DNA from: Cognataquiflexum rubidum
GTDB taxonomy: Bacteria; Bacteroidota; Bacteroidia; Cytophagales; Cyclobacteriaceae
NCBI RefSeq assembly: GCF_022538115.1
Contig: NZ_JAKZAL010000022.1
Coordinates: 21,018 to 85,017, forward strand
Length of the DNA stretch: 64,000 nt
Reading direction: 5' to 3'
Positions 54,683-63,715 of the stretch are shown in pieces (position 1 is the first letter of the stretch; every line of letters begins with the position of its first letter). Position numbers and translations under genes: made by a program. The notes below the pieces were generated by a model that was not told where the DNA came from, did no database searches, and saw only the letters and a program-made list of their open reading frames with translations.

Positions 54683-56389
54683 TTATTTTATAATGTAGGT
54701 AAGTCCGATGTTGATCACGACATTTTTCCTGTCCCATCCCGGTATAAAATAATTATCAGGATCATTTATCAGAAACCATTTATAATTCATGGTATTGACA
54801 TATTGAAAATTTCCATGAGCCAAAAGATTACCAAACCTCCATTCCCCCACGAGAGAAGGAACAATGTCCACATATTTGGTCCGCCAATCTTTGATATCTT
54901 CAAACCTGAAATTATAGAAATCATTGTTATACACAATGCGCTCAATATGGAAGGCGATTTTGCTGAAATCTCTCACCCATCCAAATTCCACCCAATTGAC
55001 ATTTGTCGCCGGACCATAACCGATCCCCAAAACCTGCCCTTGGTGGGTGTATCCATGTCTGACATGGTCATGGATATACCAAGTGTCAAGGTTAAAGATG
55101 CTTTCCCTGATAGTCTGACCGGATTGGGTCATTTCTGAACTGATCTGGAGAAATTGATTTTCTTTTTTCAACGGGATCAATGTTGAAAATCCAAAGGTAA
55201 AAGCCCTGTTTCTTTCGGGCGTAACTATAAAATCAGCGGTCCTGATGCTGTTGCCATTGGTCCCATATTCTCCATAAAACTCAAAATGTCCTTTTGCACT
55301 CAGCCACCTGAAAAACCCGGTACTGAATTGTTGCCTACTGTCTCGGGTTGGATTGTGGACGTTATAGAGACCTTTTTCCCCATTGAAGACCGGAAGGTAA
55401 TCAGCAAAAGTCGACATGTCGGCACTGTACATCTGACTGACAGAACCATAGCCGATAGAAAATCCCTTCAACCACTTCGGTTGGTAAGTCAAAACCAACC
55501 CACCTAAGTACCTGTTTCCATTTTCCCTTTTTGAAACAAGAAATGGGTTTTGCAGAAATGCATTATCCGGATGCGGTGGAAGAAATCCACTGCTTCTTAA
55601 GAAACCTGAAATCAGCTGACCTTCAAAATGTCCGATTTTGGTTTCAATTGGTTTTTGGGTGTTTAAGGTAAAATGAAGAAATCCCGGTGCATTGTTACTC
55701 ATCAAGAGCGAACTCCTTTTGCCGGGTCCCCACCAGAGATTTTCGGTTGAAACACCAAGGGACATACCTTTGTGGTTGAATCTAAAACTTGATTGACCGG
55801 CTAGGATTCTGCTGTATTGCGCGTTCCCAAACCGCTCCGGCATGTCAATCCTGTTCATGTGTTCATAATAAAAAAAGATAGTTGACGGCTCCTCAATCGG
55901 AAACCCGAGGTAATCTTTGTTTTGGGCGACAAGAATCTCAGGCTGAAGCTGAAGGCTGAACTTCCCATATTCAAAAAACACCCCCGCGCTCAACACATTC
56001 TGAAAACCTCTATTGGGGATCATTGCCCCGTCATTAAGTCCAAAAGCATAATCGGAATTGAATTGAAACCTATTGGTAATAGGCATGACGAGGAACTTCA
56101 ACTTTTCCTTTTCACCCAAAAAACCCTGGTTAGTCGAAGTCTCAAGATCAATAAAAGTGCTGTCTAGGTCGAACCCCACTTCCCTGTCAAAAACGTGTAC
56201 TGGAAGAATGGGACGTATAGAAAAACTGCTTGTTTCGCTCAGTTTACCCTGAAGCTGCATCCGTCGCATGTATTCCTCCAATACCGGTGTGCCCACAGGT
56301 ACTGTTTGGGAATATCCTATACTTTGAAAAATCAGAACAAACAGGATGCTAAAAACAAAATTTGAATATGACGGTATCGCTTTTTTCAT
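54683..56389 (-). CDS. Capsule assembly Wzi-family outer-membrane protein
   Basis: 568 residues: signal peptide (1-28) and a predicted 18-strand barrel typical of the Wzi family. Phrases such as GNAQYSRILAGQSSFRFNHKGMSLGVSTENLWWGPGKRSS and the C-terminal FIPGWDRKNVVINIGLTYIIK belong to it. Wzi in E. coli helps attach capsular polysaccharide; in Bacteroidota the family is broader and its cargo is unknown. The second gene of a pair: it starts 4 bases after the lipoprotein gene. Its stop codon lies within the direct repeat bordering R2, so the insertion may have altered the last codons. Confidence 0.88.
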   Translation of the reverse strand: MKKAIPSYSNFVFSILFVLIFQSIGYSQTVPVGTPVLEEYMRRMQLQGKLSETSSFSIRPILPVHVFDREVGFDLDSTFIDLETSTNQGFLGEKEKLKFLVMPITNRFQFNSDYAFGLNDGAMIPNRGFQNVLSAGVFFEYGKFSLQLQPEILVAQNKDYLGFPIEEPSTIFFYYEHMNRIDMPERFGNAQYSRILAGQSSFRFNHKGMSLGVSTENLWWGPGKRSSLLMSNNAPGFLHFTLNTQKPIETKIGHFEGQLISGFLRSSGFLPPHPDNAFLQNPFLVSKRENGNRYLGGLVLTYQPKWLKGFSIGYGSVSQMYSADMSTFADYLPVFNGEKGLYNVHNPTRDSRQQFSTGFFRWLSAKGHFEFYGEYGTNGNSIRTADFIVTPERNRAFTFGFSTLIPLKKENQFLQISSEMTQSGQTIRESIFNLDTWYIHDHVRHGYTHQGQVLGIGYGPATNVNWVEFGWVRDFSKIAFHIERIVYNNDFYNFRFEDIKDWRTKYVDIVPSLVGEWRFGNLLAHGNFQYVNTMNYKWFLINDPDNYFIPGWDRKNVVINIGLTYIIK

Positions 56390-56393
56390 CCTA

Positions 56394-57062
56394 TCACATC
56401 ACAAATAAGGTAGAAACTTCGATTTTGCCAACAGACCAACTTTCATCACATTTTGGATTGGGGCTGTTGAGCTGCAGCAATTCATCACCAAGAGTGACTT
56501 TTACAGTTGGACCGGTATGGGATACCAACTGCGAAATGCTGTAAACTGTGGTGTTTTCCGGTACACCTGCCAAATGGCAAAGTCCGGGAAGGTTGGTTCT
56601 TATGGCTCCCGTTTTTGGTAAATTTTGACGGAAAAAATTACTCGGATAAGATTGCATCAGACAGAAATTAAACCCACATGGAGTATTGGAAAATGTGGTT
56701 CTCATAACTTCCGCACCATCTACCTTCATAAACCAATAATCTGGGCCTCCTATATTGTCAGGATTGCCATCCCATGAATCATGGACATATAACTCAACGG
56801 TAACTTTGACGATATTGTGCGTAGGCAGAGCGGACAGGTTCAAGGTTACTTCCTCATTGTGATAATTGCCGAGAAGGGTTTTATTTTCAAACACAAATAG
56901 CCTTCCGTTTTCTATATTGTTGAGGTCTTCACTAGAAAAATCATTGAAATAAACCAGATCATTTCCCTCACAGTCACAGACGGTATCCTGCTGACAAGAG
57001 CTTAGACCCAATATCATGGGAATAAAAAAAATCAAAAACAATGGCTTGGTTTTAATCGGCAT
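56394..57062 (-). CDS. Lipoprotein of unknown function, wzi-linked
   Basis: 222 residues with a lipoprotein signal (ILGLSSC, lipobox Cys) and a single beta-rich domain. Six further cysteines (CDCEGN; PCGFNFC; then GLCHLAG; PKCDE) could form disulfides in the periplasm or outside. VELYVHDSWDGNPDNIGGPDYWF suggests a calcium- or glycan-binding beta-sandwich, as in secreted adhesin-like domains; I cannot name a family. It is followed 4 bases later by the Wzi-family gene, so an outer-membrane or surface-polysaccharide role is inferred from linkage. Confidence 0.75.
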   Translation of the reverse strand: MPIKTKPLFLIFFIPMILGLSSCQQDTVCDCEGNDLVYFNDFSSEDLNNIENGRLFVFENKTLLGNYHNEEVTLNLSALPTHNIVKVTVELYVHDSWDGNPDNIGGPDYWFMKVDGAEVMRTTFSNTPCGFNFCLMQSYPSNFFRQNLPKTGAIRTNLPGLCHLAGVPENTTVYSISQLVSHTGPTVKVTLGDELLQLNSPNPKCDESWSVGKIEVSTLFVM

Positions 57063-57933
57063 ACAAGGGAGATATTTGCTGCATACCTGATGGTATTTAT
57101 TGGCAGGTAAAATTCGGAATGCAAATAAATGAATTTTTGATGGAATAGGAAGCTAAAGAGCCCCACTTTGCATATTTATGGATAATTAATTGTTACACAG
57201 AAATAGGTAAAACCCTCTTTGAAGGTCACTAAAACCCAACAAACCGGCAAACTTGGGAGATGGGGTATTCAGAACATAAATTTTAACTTGATGATAAAAA
57301 ACGAGGATGGGGCTTCTACCAACATTCAGTGGCATCCTTCACGCTTATATAGCATGAGTGGACTTATCGAAGGAATACATCGATTCCTGTCTTTTCTTCT
57401 TAAGGTTACCAAATCTACGTTAGGATGCAAGATGGATAGATGTGCAGAAAATGAGACACACATTTTTCACCTGATTACCACCTAGAAAGAAGTACCACCC
57501 ATTGGAGCTGTCATATTTTTAACCTAGGTTAACCATTCAAGCCACATAGAGTGGTTTGAAAAAAACTGCTTTAATGCCCCAATTTGGCCCTGAAATTTCA
57601 CTAAACAGCACTAATAAAATTACCGTTTATTGTTTCAAATTCGACTTTTAGCAAAAACCTAAACTATTAATCTTTTTCAAGCTCCGTTTCCATTATTTAG
57701 CAATTCTTTTGAGGAAGGGTTAAAAATTTAAAATTGTCAGTAAGGCTAACTCATTCTTTTTAAAACAATTAGTCAGTAAATTATACGGGTTTATAAAAAT
57801 TCTTCAGATTGTATAGAAAGCCTTACTTTAACTTGATTTTTTAGCCTAAGCAGGACAAAAAGATGTAAAAAACAAAAAAGTTTTCAATATGTTTACTGAA
57901 TAATATTTTAATTACAAAATTTAAAAAAATAAG
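57063..57933. other. Long non-coding region upstream of the phytochrome cassette
   Basis: 871 bp without a convincing gene; a short frame at 57219-57485 starts only with TTG and has no family resemblance. A perfect 14-bp palindrome TTAACCTAGGTTAA lies at 57519-57532, about 400 bases before the response regulator, and could be a regulator-binding site. The stretch 57600-57933 is strongly AT-rich and probably holds the cassette promoter, which I cannot place. Confidence 0.5.
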
Positions 57934-58332
57934 ATGCAAGAACACATCTTTTTAGCCGAGGACGATGAAGAAGACAGGGATCTTTTTACCCTTACCATTT
58001 CTGAAATTTCTGCTGATTATAAAATTTTTGTTGCCAAAGATGGCATCAAGTTTATGAGCCTGCTTAACAATGCAGAACAACTACCTGACTTCATTTTTTT
58101 AGATCTAAATATGCCGCTCAAAAATGGTTTAGAATGTTTACAGGAGATCAAAAATTCAGAAAAGTGGAAGCTTATTAAAACTGTGATTCTTTCCACATCA
58201 TCACACCCTGAGCAGATTAAAGACATGTATAAAATGGGGGCAAATCTGTATTTGAAAAAACCAACCAGCTACAGCTCATTCAAAGATTCATTATCAAAAT
58301 GTTTACAAATGGACTGGGACACATTAAAATAA
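57934..58332 (+). CDS. Single-domain response regulator
   Basis: 132 residues, receiver domain only: acidic pocket Asp10-Asp11, phospho-acceptor Asp57 (FLDLNMP), Ser/Thr at about 87 (ILSTSS) and Lys at about 109 (YLKKPTS). No output domain, so it signals by protein interaction. The sequence form (LAEDDEEDRDLF, LDLNMPLKNGLE) is that of Rcp1-type regulators that partner bacteriophytochromes. It is 22 bases before the heme oxygenase and two genes before the phytochrome kinase, its likely phosphodonor. Confidence 0.93.
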   Translation: MQEHIFLAEDDEEDRDLFTLTISEISADYKIFVAKDGIKFMSLLNNAEQLPDFIFLDLNMPLKNGLECLQEIKNSEKWKLIKTVILSTSSHPEQIKDMYKMGANLYLKKPTSYSSFKDSLSKCLQMDWDTLK

Positions 58333-58354
58333 GCCAAACCTAAATATATCGAAG

Positions 58355-58969
58355 GTGTTTATACAAAATTTAAGGGCTCTTTCAGCTGAATGTCATAAAC
58401 AGCTTGAAACAAATAAATTGTCGTTGGCTTTATTGAGTGATCACGTTAATGAAAATATTTACCTTAATTATTTGATTCGATTATACGGCTTTGTCAAAGG
58501 TTTTGAACAATTCATGTATCCAATGTTGCCACCCCATTTTAAAAATATAACCGAGCGTAAAAAAGCCCATTTTATCGAAGAAGATTTGGGAAATTATGGT
58601 GCCGCATACTATAAAAATACTTCTCCATCAGAATCCTTTTTTAAAGAAACATATCCTGATATTTACAGTGCTGCGGGGGCCTTGTATGTATTGGAAGGCT
58701 CAACGCTTGGTGGTCAAATAATTGTAAAACACCTTCAAAAAAAACTTACCTCCGGGTTTGTAAACTCGGCCTATTTTTCTGCTTATAAACAAAAAACCGG
58801 CAGTATGTGGAAAGAATTTTTACAACAGCTTACCACTCTGCCACCATCCGAGCTTGAGGAAAAGCAAATAATAGCAGGTGCCATTATTACTTTTAAAATA
58901 ATAGATGATTTACTTGATGACAGCCCTCTAACCTTTACAACATATGAACATAGAAAGTATCATAAATGA
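58355..58969 (+). CDS. bphO: Heme oxygenase, biliverdin-forming (BphO type)
   Basis: 204 residues of the bacterial heme oxygenase fold: proximal heme His at about 14 in LRALSAECHKQLE, and the distal-helix phrase ALYVLEGSTLGGQIIVKHL typical of BphO proteins linked to phytochromes. It opens heme to biliverdin, the chromophore of the adjacent phytochrome. The start is GTG at 58355; no ATG lies between it and the proximal His helix. The 3' end overlaps the phytochrome start by 26 bases, so the two are translationally coupled. Strongly AT-rich, as is the entire cassette. Confidence 0.93.
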   Translation: MFIQNLRALSAECHKQLETNKLSLALLSDHVNENIYLNYLIRLYGFVKGFEQFMYPMLPPHFKNITERKKAHFIEEDLGNYGAAYYKNTSPSESFFKETYPDIYSAAGALYVLEGSTLGGQIIVKHLQKKLTSGFVNSAYFSAYKQKTGSMWKEFLQQLTTLPPSELEEKQIIAGAIITFKIIDDLLDDSPLTFTTYEHRKYHK

Positions 58970-61220
58970 GGATGTAGTATCCATCACAAACTGCGAAAGT
59001 GAACCCATCCATATACCGGGCAGTATTCAGCCGCACGGTTTTTTACTTGCAGTTACTGTTGTTGATTTTACAATTGCTTATTGCAGCGAAAACTGTTTTG
59101 AATTTTTAAATAAAACACATGTAGAGTTATTGGGAATAAAACTAGAGGACATATTTGACAAAAAAGATATTCTCAATATAGAACAACAGTTTAACAATGA
59201 GTCGCAAGAGCTTGCTAGACCTTTTGTGATGAATTTTGGAGAAAAAAGTTTTCATGTCACAGCACACGCTTCAAATGAAGTAATCGTATTGGAATTTGAA
59301 ATGTTTTCAGAAGAAAAAATGGAACTGCCGGACATTTTTATCCAAATGAAACGATTTGCATATTATACCGAGCGTGCAGATAATCTTCAGAGTCTTTGCC
59401 AGGATATTGCTGATGAAACCCGAAGCATTACCGGTTATGATAGGGTAATGATTTATCGCTTTGACAAAGAGTACAATGGAGAAGTATATGCAGAAAGTAA
59501 AAACGAAAATCTTGATCCGTTTCTAAATTTACATTATCCTCATACAGATATTCCTGTTCAGGCTAGAGCACTTTATCTGCGCAATTTGGTAAGAATGTTG
59601 GTAGATGTTTCCTATACACCTGTACCTATTTTTACCATTAGTGAAGGTGCAAAAAATAAAAATCTCGATTTGAGCCTGTCAAATTTACGAAGTGTTTCGC
59701 CAATTCACCTGCAGTATTTAAAGAATATGAAAGTGGGTGCCACTTTTGTAATTTCACTAATTCATCATGGCAAATTATGGGGTTTAATTTCTTGTCAGCA
59801 TAACAGTGCCAAGCACATACCATACTATATCAGACTTTCAGCACATTTACAGGGCATATTTCTTTCATCGCAGATAGATGTGAGGCAGACAGCAGATGAG
59901 TTTGAGCTTGCTAAAGAAACAGAAAGGAAAATAGTTGATTTGCAAAATCTGTTGGTCAAAAATCAAAATAATATTACGGATAAAAGTACCCTCATAAAAC
60001 TAAAAGATTTAATAAATGCTAATGGAGTCATTCTTCATTTTAATGAAGCAAATTATATCGAGGGGTCGTTACCAGGCGCGCCTGAAATAGAGGACTTAGT
60101 AAGTTGGCTAAAATTAGAAAAGGGTTCCCAAAATTTTTCCACCCATCAATTGCACCAACATTATGCCGGAGCAACACAAATAGCAAATACCATTGCAGGT
60201 GTGGTGTATTTACCCTTAAGTAATAAGAATTGTATTGTATGGACGAGACGCGAAGTGGAGAAAAATATTTATTGGGCAGGCGACCCCTCCAAGGCTATAG
60301 AGAAAAATGATGAAAATTTATTGCTTTCACCCCGTAAATCATTTGAAATTTGGAAACAGGCCGTAAAACTTTGCAGTTCCGAATGGAAAACCCCAGAGCT
60401 TAAGGAGGCCGGTGCAATTTCCGTATCTATACAACGTCAATTGCATTTGGCGGATTTAATGGCAGAAGAAAGAAGGTATGTATCCCTAAATGAGAAATTG
60501 CAAAAATCAAATGATGAACTTGCCAATATGAATTGGATTAGTACCCACGATTTGAAAGAGCCATTAAGGAAAATTCAGATGTATGGTTCCATCATTCTCG
60601 AAAAAGATGGGGCTATAATCCCTGATTCTGTGAAAGAAAATATTTTCCGAATGCAGAATTCGGCAAGTAAAATGCAAGTATTAATTAATGATCTGCTCAC
60701 TTACTCCAAAGTTGTGAACGATGAAAAAAAGCTTGATCCTGTTGATTTAAATACAATCTTCCAGGATATTTTGTTAGATTTTAAGGAAAATATTGAAGAA
60801 AATAATATTTCCATACAATTACATCATTTACCTATTATGTACGGAATTCATTTTCAAATACGGCAACTTTTTTTGAACCTTATCAGCAATTCAATAAAAT
60901 TTACCCGACCTGAAGTTACGCCGGCAATAAGTATTTCAAGTGAAATTGTGACCAGCAACAAAATTGAATTTGAATCACAAAGATTTTATAAAATTATTGT
61001 AAAAGATAATGGAATAGGGTTTGATGAAGCCTATAAAGAAAAAGTATTTAAGATATTTCAACGCTTACATAGTCAAGCAGAATTCATGGGTACAGGTATT
61101 GGCTTATCCATTTGTAAAAAAATAGCTGAACTTCACGGGGGTTACATAGAGGCACAGGGAGTTGAAGGTGAGGGTGCCATTTTTTCGGTCTATTTCCCCG
61201 TAGATACTCAGTCGTTTTAG
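58944..61220 (+). CDS. bphP: Bacteriophytochrome sensor histidine kinase
   Basis: 758 residues: PAS (about 1-120) with biliverdin-binding Cys17 in NCESEPIHIPGSIQPHG; GAF (about 130-300) with YPHTDIPVQAR (family usual PASDIP) and the conserved His in SPIHLQYLKNM; PHY (about 320-500) with the PRxSF tongue motif (PRKSFEIW); HisKA with phospho-acceptor His in STHDLKEPL; and HATPase with NLISNSIKFTR, DNGIGF and GTGIGLSICKK. Red/far-red light photoconverts biliverdin and alters kinase activity; the likely acceptor is the regulator two genes upstream. All chromophore and kinase residues are intact. Cytoplasmic. AT-rich, suggesting transfer. Confidence 0.96.
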   Translation: MNIESIINEDVVSITNCESEPIHIPGSIQPHGFLLAVTVVDFTIAYCSENCFEFLNKTHVELLGIKLEDIFDKKDILNIEQQFNNESQELARPFVMNFGEKSFHVTAHASNEVIVLEFEMFSEEKMELPDIFIQMKRFAYYTERADNLQSLCQDIADETRSITGYDRVMIYRFDKEYNGEVYAESKNENLDPFLNLHYPHTDIPVQARALYLRNLVRMLVDVSYTPVPIFTISEGAKNKNLDLSLSNLRSVSPIHLQYLKNMKVGATFVISLIHHGKLWGLISCQHNSAKHIPYYIRLSAHLQGIFLSSQIDVRQTADEFELAKETERKIVDLQNLLVKNQNNITDKSTLIKLKDLINANGVILHFNEANYIEGSLPGAPEIEDLVSWLKLEKGSQNFSTHQLHQHYAGATQIANTIAGVVYLPLSNKNCIVWTRREVEKNIYWAGDPSKAIEKNDENLLLSPRKSFEIWKQAVKLCSSEWKTPELKEAGAISVSIQRQLHLADLMAEERRYVSLNEKLQKSNDELANMNWISTHDLKEPLRKIQMYGSIILEKDGAIIPDSVKENIFRMQNSASKMQVLINDLLTYSKVVNDEKKLDPVDLNTIFQDILLDFKENIEENNISIQLHHLPIMYGIHFQIRQLFLNLISNSIKFTRPEVTPAISISSEIVTSNKIEFESQRFYKIIVKDNGIGFDEAYKEKVFKIFQRLHSQAEFMGTGIGLSICKKIAELHGGYIEAQGVEGEGAIFSVYFPVDTQSF

Positions 61221-61332
61221 TGTTAAACATTAGATTTACAAAGACAGACAACATCTCAATAAAAAAGTTAGGCAAAAAGATTCCCATTCATCATATTCAC
61301 CCCATAACCCAATCAAGAATATCCAAACCAAC

Positions 61333-62397
61333 ATGACCCTCCAAAAACCCTTTGAACTTCAATCCAAAATCGGTAGAACCGTTTTCCACGAAGGAAGGGA
61401 ATTCTTGTTCTATAGCGGGACGGCGTATTTGGGAATGGGATGTGTTGGGGATTTTGAAAAACTTGTCACGGAAGGAATTTCCAAATACGGACTCAGCCAC
61501 GGACTCAGCAGGGTCAATAATGTCCGTTTGTCTGTCTATGAGCAGTTTGAAGTTTTTTTTGCAGAAAAGGCAAAGGCTGAGAAATCCCTGGTTTGGAGCA
61601 GTGGCTTCTTAGCAGGAACTGCCGCCGTCAGTTTTTTAAAGAAAGATGCGCATCAGATTTTTATTGCCCCGGAAACACACCCCGCGGTTTTGGCAGAGGG
61701 GCTGAATTCCTATCCTGACCCCAGCTTCGACCGTTGGATCGGCTATTGCCAAGAAACCTGCGCACAGCTTCCTTCTTCCAATATTCTGATTATTGCCAAT
61801 GCCGTTGACCCGCTAAAGCCTGCCGTTCCTGATTTTGATTGGATCAGAGACCTACCTTCGCGGCACCATTATACTTTACTCATCGACGACAGCCATGCCT
61901 TCGGGGTTTTGGGCGAAGATATCTTTGGGACTTACAGCCAATGGAAAAACCTTCCGGTAAATTTGGTCATCTCAGGTTCATTGGGAAAAGGACTTTCCCT
62001 TCCTGCCGGAATCATTTTGGCAGATGAAAAAACCATTGCAGGAATCTCCCAAATGGCGATCTTTCGGGCTTCCTCCCCTCCTTCACCGGGATTTTTGTAT
62101 GCCTTTCTTCAGGGACAGCATCTTTTCCAAAAACAAAAAGAAAAATCCCGATCTAATTTAAGCCTCCTCAAAAATCTATTGGGAGACCATTCCCGGCTAC
62201 AGCAATCTGGCGATTTTCCTGTTTTCTCCTTTCCTGATCAAAATTGGGTTTCCGTTCTTGAAGAGGCAGGTATCATCGTTTCCTCCTTTCCTTACCCAAA
62301 GCCTACTGATCCTTTTGCAAACAGGATCGTGGTTTCGGGCTGTCACGAAGCGTCAGATATCCTAATCCTCCACAAGGCCATTACAAGTCTTACTTAG
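61333..62397 (+). CDS. PLP-dependent alpha-oxoamine synthase-like protein (BioF/KBL family)
   Basis: 354 residues of the fold-type I alpha-oxoamine synthase family, which joins an amino acid to an acyl-CoA (KAPA synthase BioF, KBL, serine palmitoyltransferase). Features: YLGMGCVGDFEKL near the N-terminus, SHGLSRVNN, the cofactor Asp-x-x-His in IDDSHAFGVLG and the Schiff-base Lys in SGSLGKGLSLPAG (about residue 218). It is about 30 residues shorter than usual, mainly at the N-terminus. No bio gene is adjacent, so biotin synthesis is only one possibility. An unlinked metabolic or lipid role is open. Start is the ATG at 61333. Confidence 0.87.
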   Translation: MTLQKPFELQSKIGRTVFHEGREFLFYSGTAYLGMGCVGDFEKLVTEGISKYGLSHGLSRVNNVRLSVYEQFEVFFAEKAKAEKSLVWSSGFLAGTAAVSFLKKDAHQIFIAPETHPAVLAEGLNSYPDPSFDRWIGYCQETCAQLPSSNILIIANAVDPLKPAVPDFDWIRDLPSRHHYTLLIDDSHAFGVLGEDIFGTYSQWKNLPVNLVISGSLGKGLSLPAGIILADEKTIAGISQMAIFRASSPPSPGFLYAFLQGQHLFQKQKEKSRSNLSLLKNLLGDHSRLQQSGDFPVFSFPDQNWVSVLEEAGIIVSSFPYPKPTDPFANRIVVSGCHEASDILILHKAITSLT

Positions 62398-62463
62398 AGA
62401 TTTTTGAAGTTGATATTTGGGTAAAAAAATGAATATGGCTTACTTGAAGTCAAATAGTCAAAG

Positions 62464-63711
62464 ATGATGCGCATGTTACAAAAACCTGTTTTGATTTTCC
62501 TGTTCGGAATTCTGTTGATTTCCTGTTCCCAAAAAGAACCTGTTCCATTTGAAGATATCCCGGAAAGTTATCCCGTTCTCCGGCAGGTTTTGGAACATCC
62601 TGAGACGTATAAAGCACAGATTTTGTACACTCAGATCGACCGGGATTCTGTGGGTAATCCTGTTTTCAAGGATTTCAATGTAGGACTTGATGATCAGGTT
62701 TATTTTTATCCCGCGAGTACTGTAAAGCTTCCGGTTGCGATTTTGGCTTTGGAATGGTTGGCTGCGCAAAACATAGTAGGCCTTACTGCTAAAAGCATCA
62801 TGCTCAGCGATTCGATCCGGCCTTCTCAGATTCCCGCTTTGGTAGACAGTTCGGCTGAAAACAACCTTCCAAGCATCGCCCAATACATCAAAAAAATTCT
62901 TCTTGTCAGCGACAATGATGCCTACAACAGGTTGTATGAACTGTTGGGTCAGGATTATATCAATACCAAGCTCAAAGAAAAGGGACTGAACCACACTATT
63001 ATCAACCACCGTCTCAGTATGCCGATGACCGAAGAGGAAAATAGACATTTTAACCCAATTAGGTTTGTGGATAGTGTGGGGAATGTTTTGATGGAAATCC
63101 CGGCTAGGGAAACCTCAGAAATCTATGCCAACACTGACCGCCCTACTATCGGAAAGGCTTACTACAGCAATGGCGAACAGGTAAATACTCCGATGGAATT
63201 TACCTTCAAAAATAAGTTTGCGCTTTCGGACCTTCATGGTGTCGTCCAAAGGATCATTTTCCCCGGAAAATTTTCTCCTGAGCAAAGATTTCAAATCACA
63301 GAGGCTGACAGGAAATTTATCTTGAAATACATGTCGATGTTGCCTTTGGAAAGTGACTATCCGAAATATGAATTGCCTGAATTTTACGATAGCTACTCCA
63401 AGTTTTTCAAATTCGGAACGGACAAAAATCCCATTCCAGAGAGATTCAGGATTTTCAACAAAACCGGAAATGCCTATGGGCACCTTTTGGACGGTTCTTA
63501 TTTTGTGGATTATGAGACGGGAACGGAGTTTTTTGTATCTGCGGTGATTTATACCAATGCCGACGAAACCCTCAATGACGATGTCTATGAGTACGATTCC
63601 ATTGGTTTTCCGTTCTTTGCGGAGCTTGGGGAATATTTGTACCAATTGGAATTAAAAAGAAAAAAAGAAAATTCCCCGGACCTTTCATCATTCAGGTTCA
63701 GTTACAAATAA
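62464..63711 (+). CDS. Class A beta-lactamase-fold serine hydrolase lipoprotein
   Basis: 415 residues: lipoprotein signal (FGILLISC, lipobox Cys), then a class A domain with SxxK in YFYPASTVKLP, SDN in LLVSDNDAYN and KTG in FNKTGNAYG. The motif Glu166 of true class A beta-lactamases is not evident, so a peptidase or esterase-like role, or a beta-lactamase relative, cannot be separated. Cell-envelope location is likely. The gene is 67 bases after the BioF-like gene on the same strand. A tandem repeat begins within 10 bases of its stop. Confidence 0.83.
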   Translation: MMRMLQKPVLIFLFGILLISCSQKEPVPFEDIPESYPVLRQVLEHPETYKAQILYTQIDRDSVGNPVFKDFNVGLDDQVYFYPASTVKLPVAILALEWLAAQNIVGLTAKSIMLSDSIRPSQIPALVDSSAENNLPSIAQYIKKILLVSDNDAYNRLYELLGQDYINTKLKEKGLNHTIINHRLSMPMTEEENRHFNPIRFVDSVGNVLMEIPARETSEIYANTDRPTIGKAYYSNGEQVNTPMEFTFKNKFALSDLHGVVQRIIFPGKFSPEQRFQITEADRKFILKYMSMLPLESDYPKYELPEFYDSYSKFFKFGTDKNPIPERFRIFNKTGNAYGHLLDGSYFVDYETGTEFFVSAVIYTNADETLNDDVYEYDSIGFPFFAELGEYLYQLELKRKKENSPDLSSFRFSYK

Positions 63712-63715
63712 ATCT

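Noticed and set aside
57219..57485. Possible 88-residue gene upstream of the phytochrome cassette
   Set aside because: Only a TTG start, no family resemblance, irregular composition, and surrounded by long non-coding sequence.
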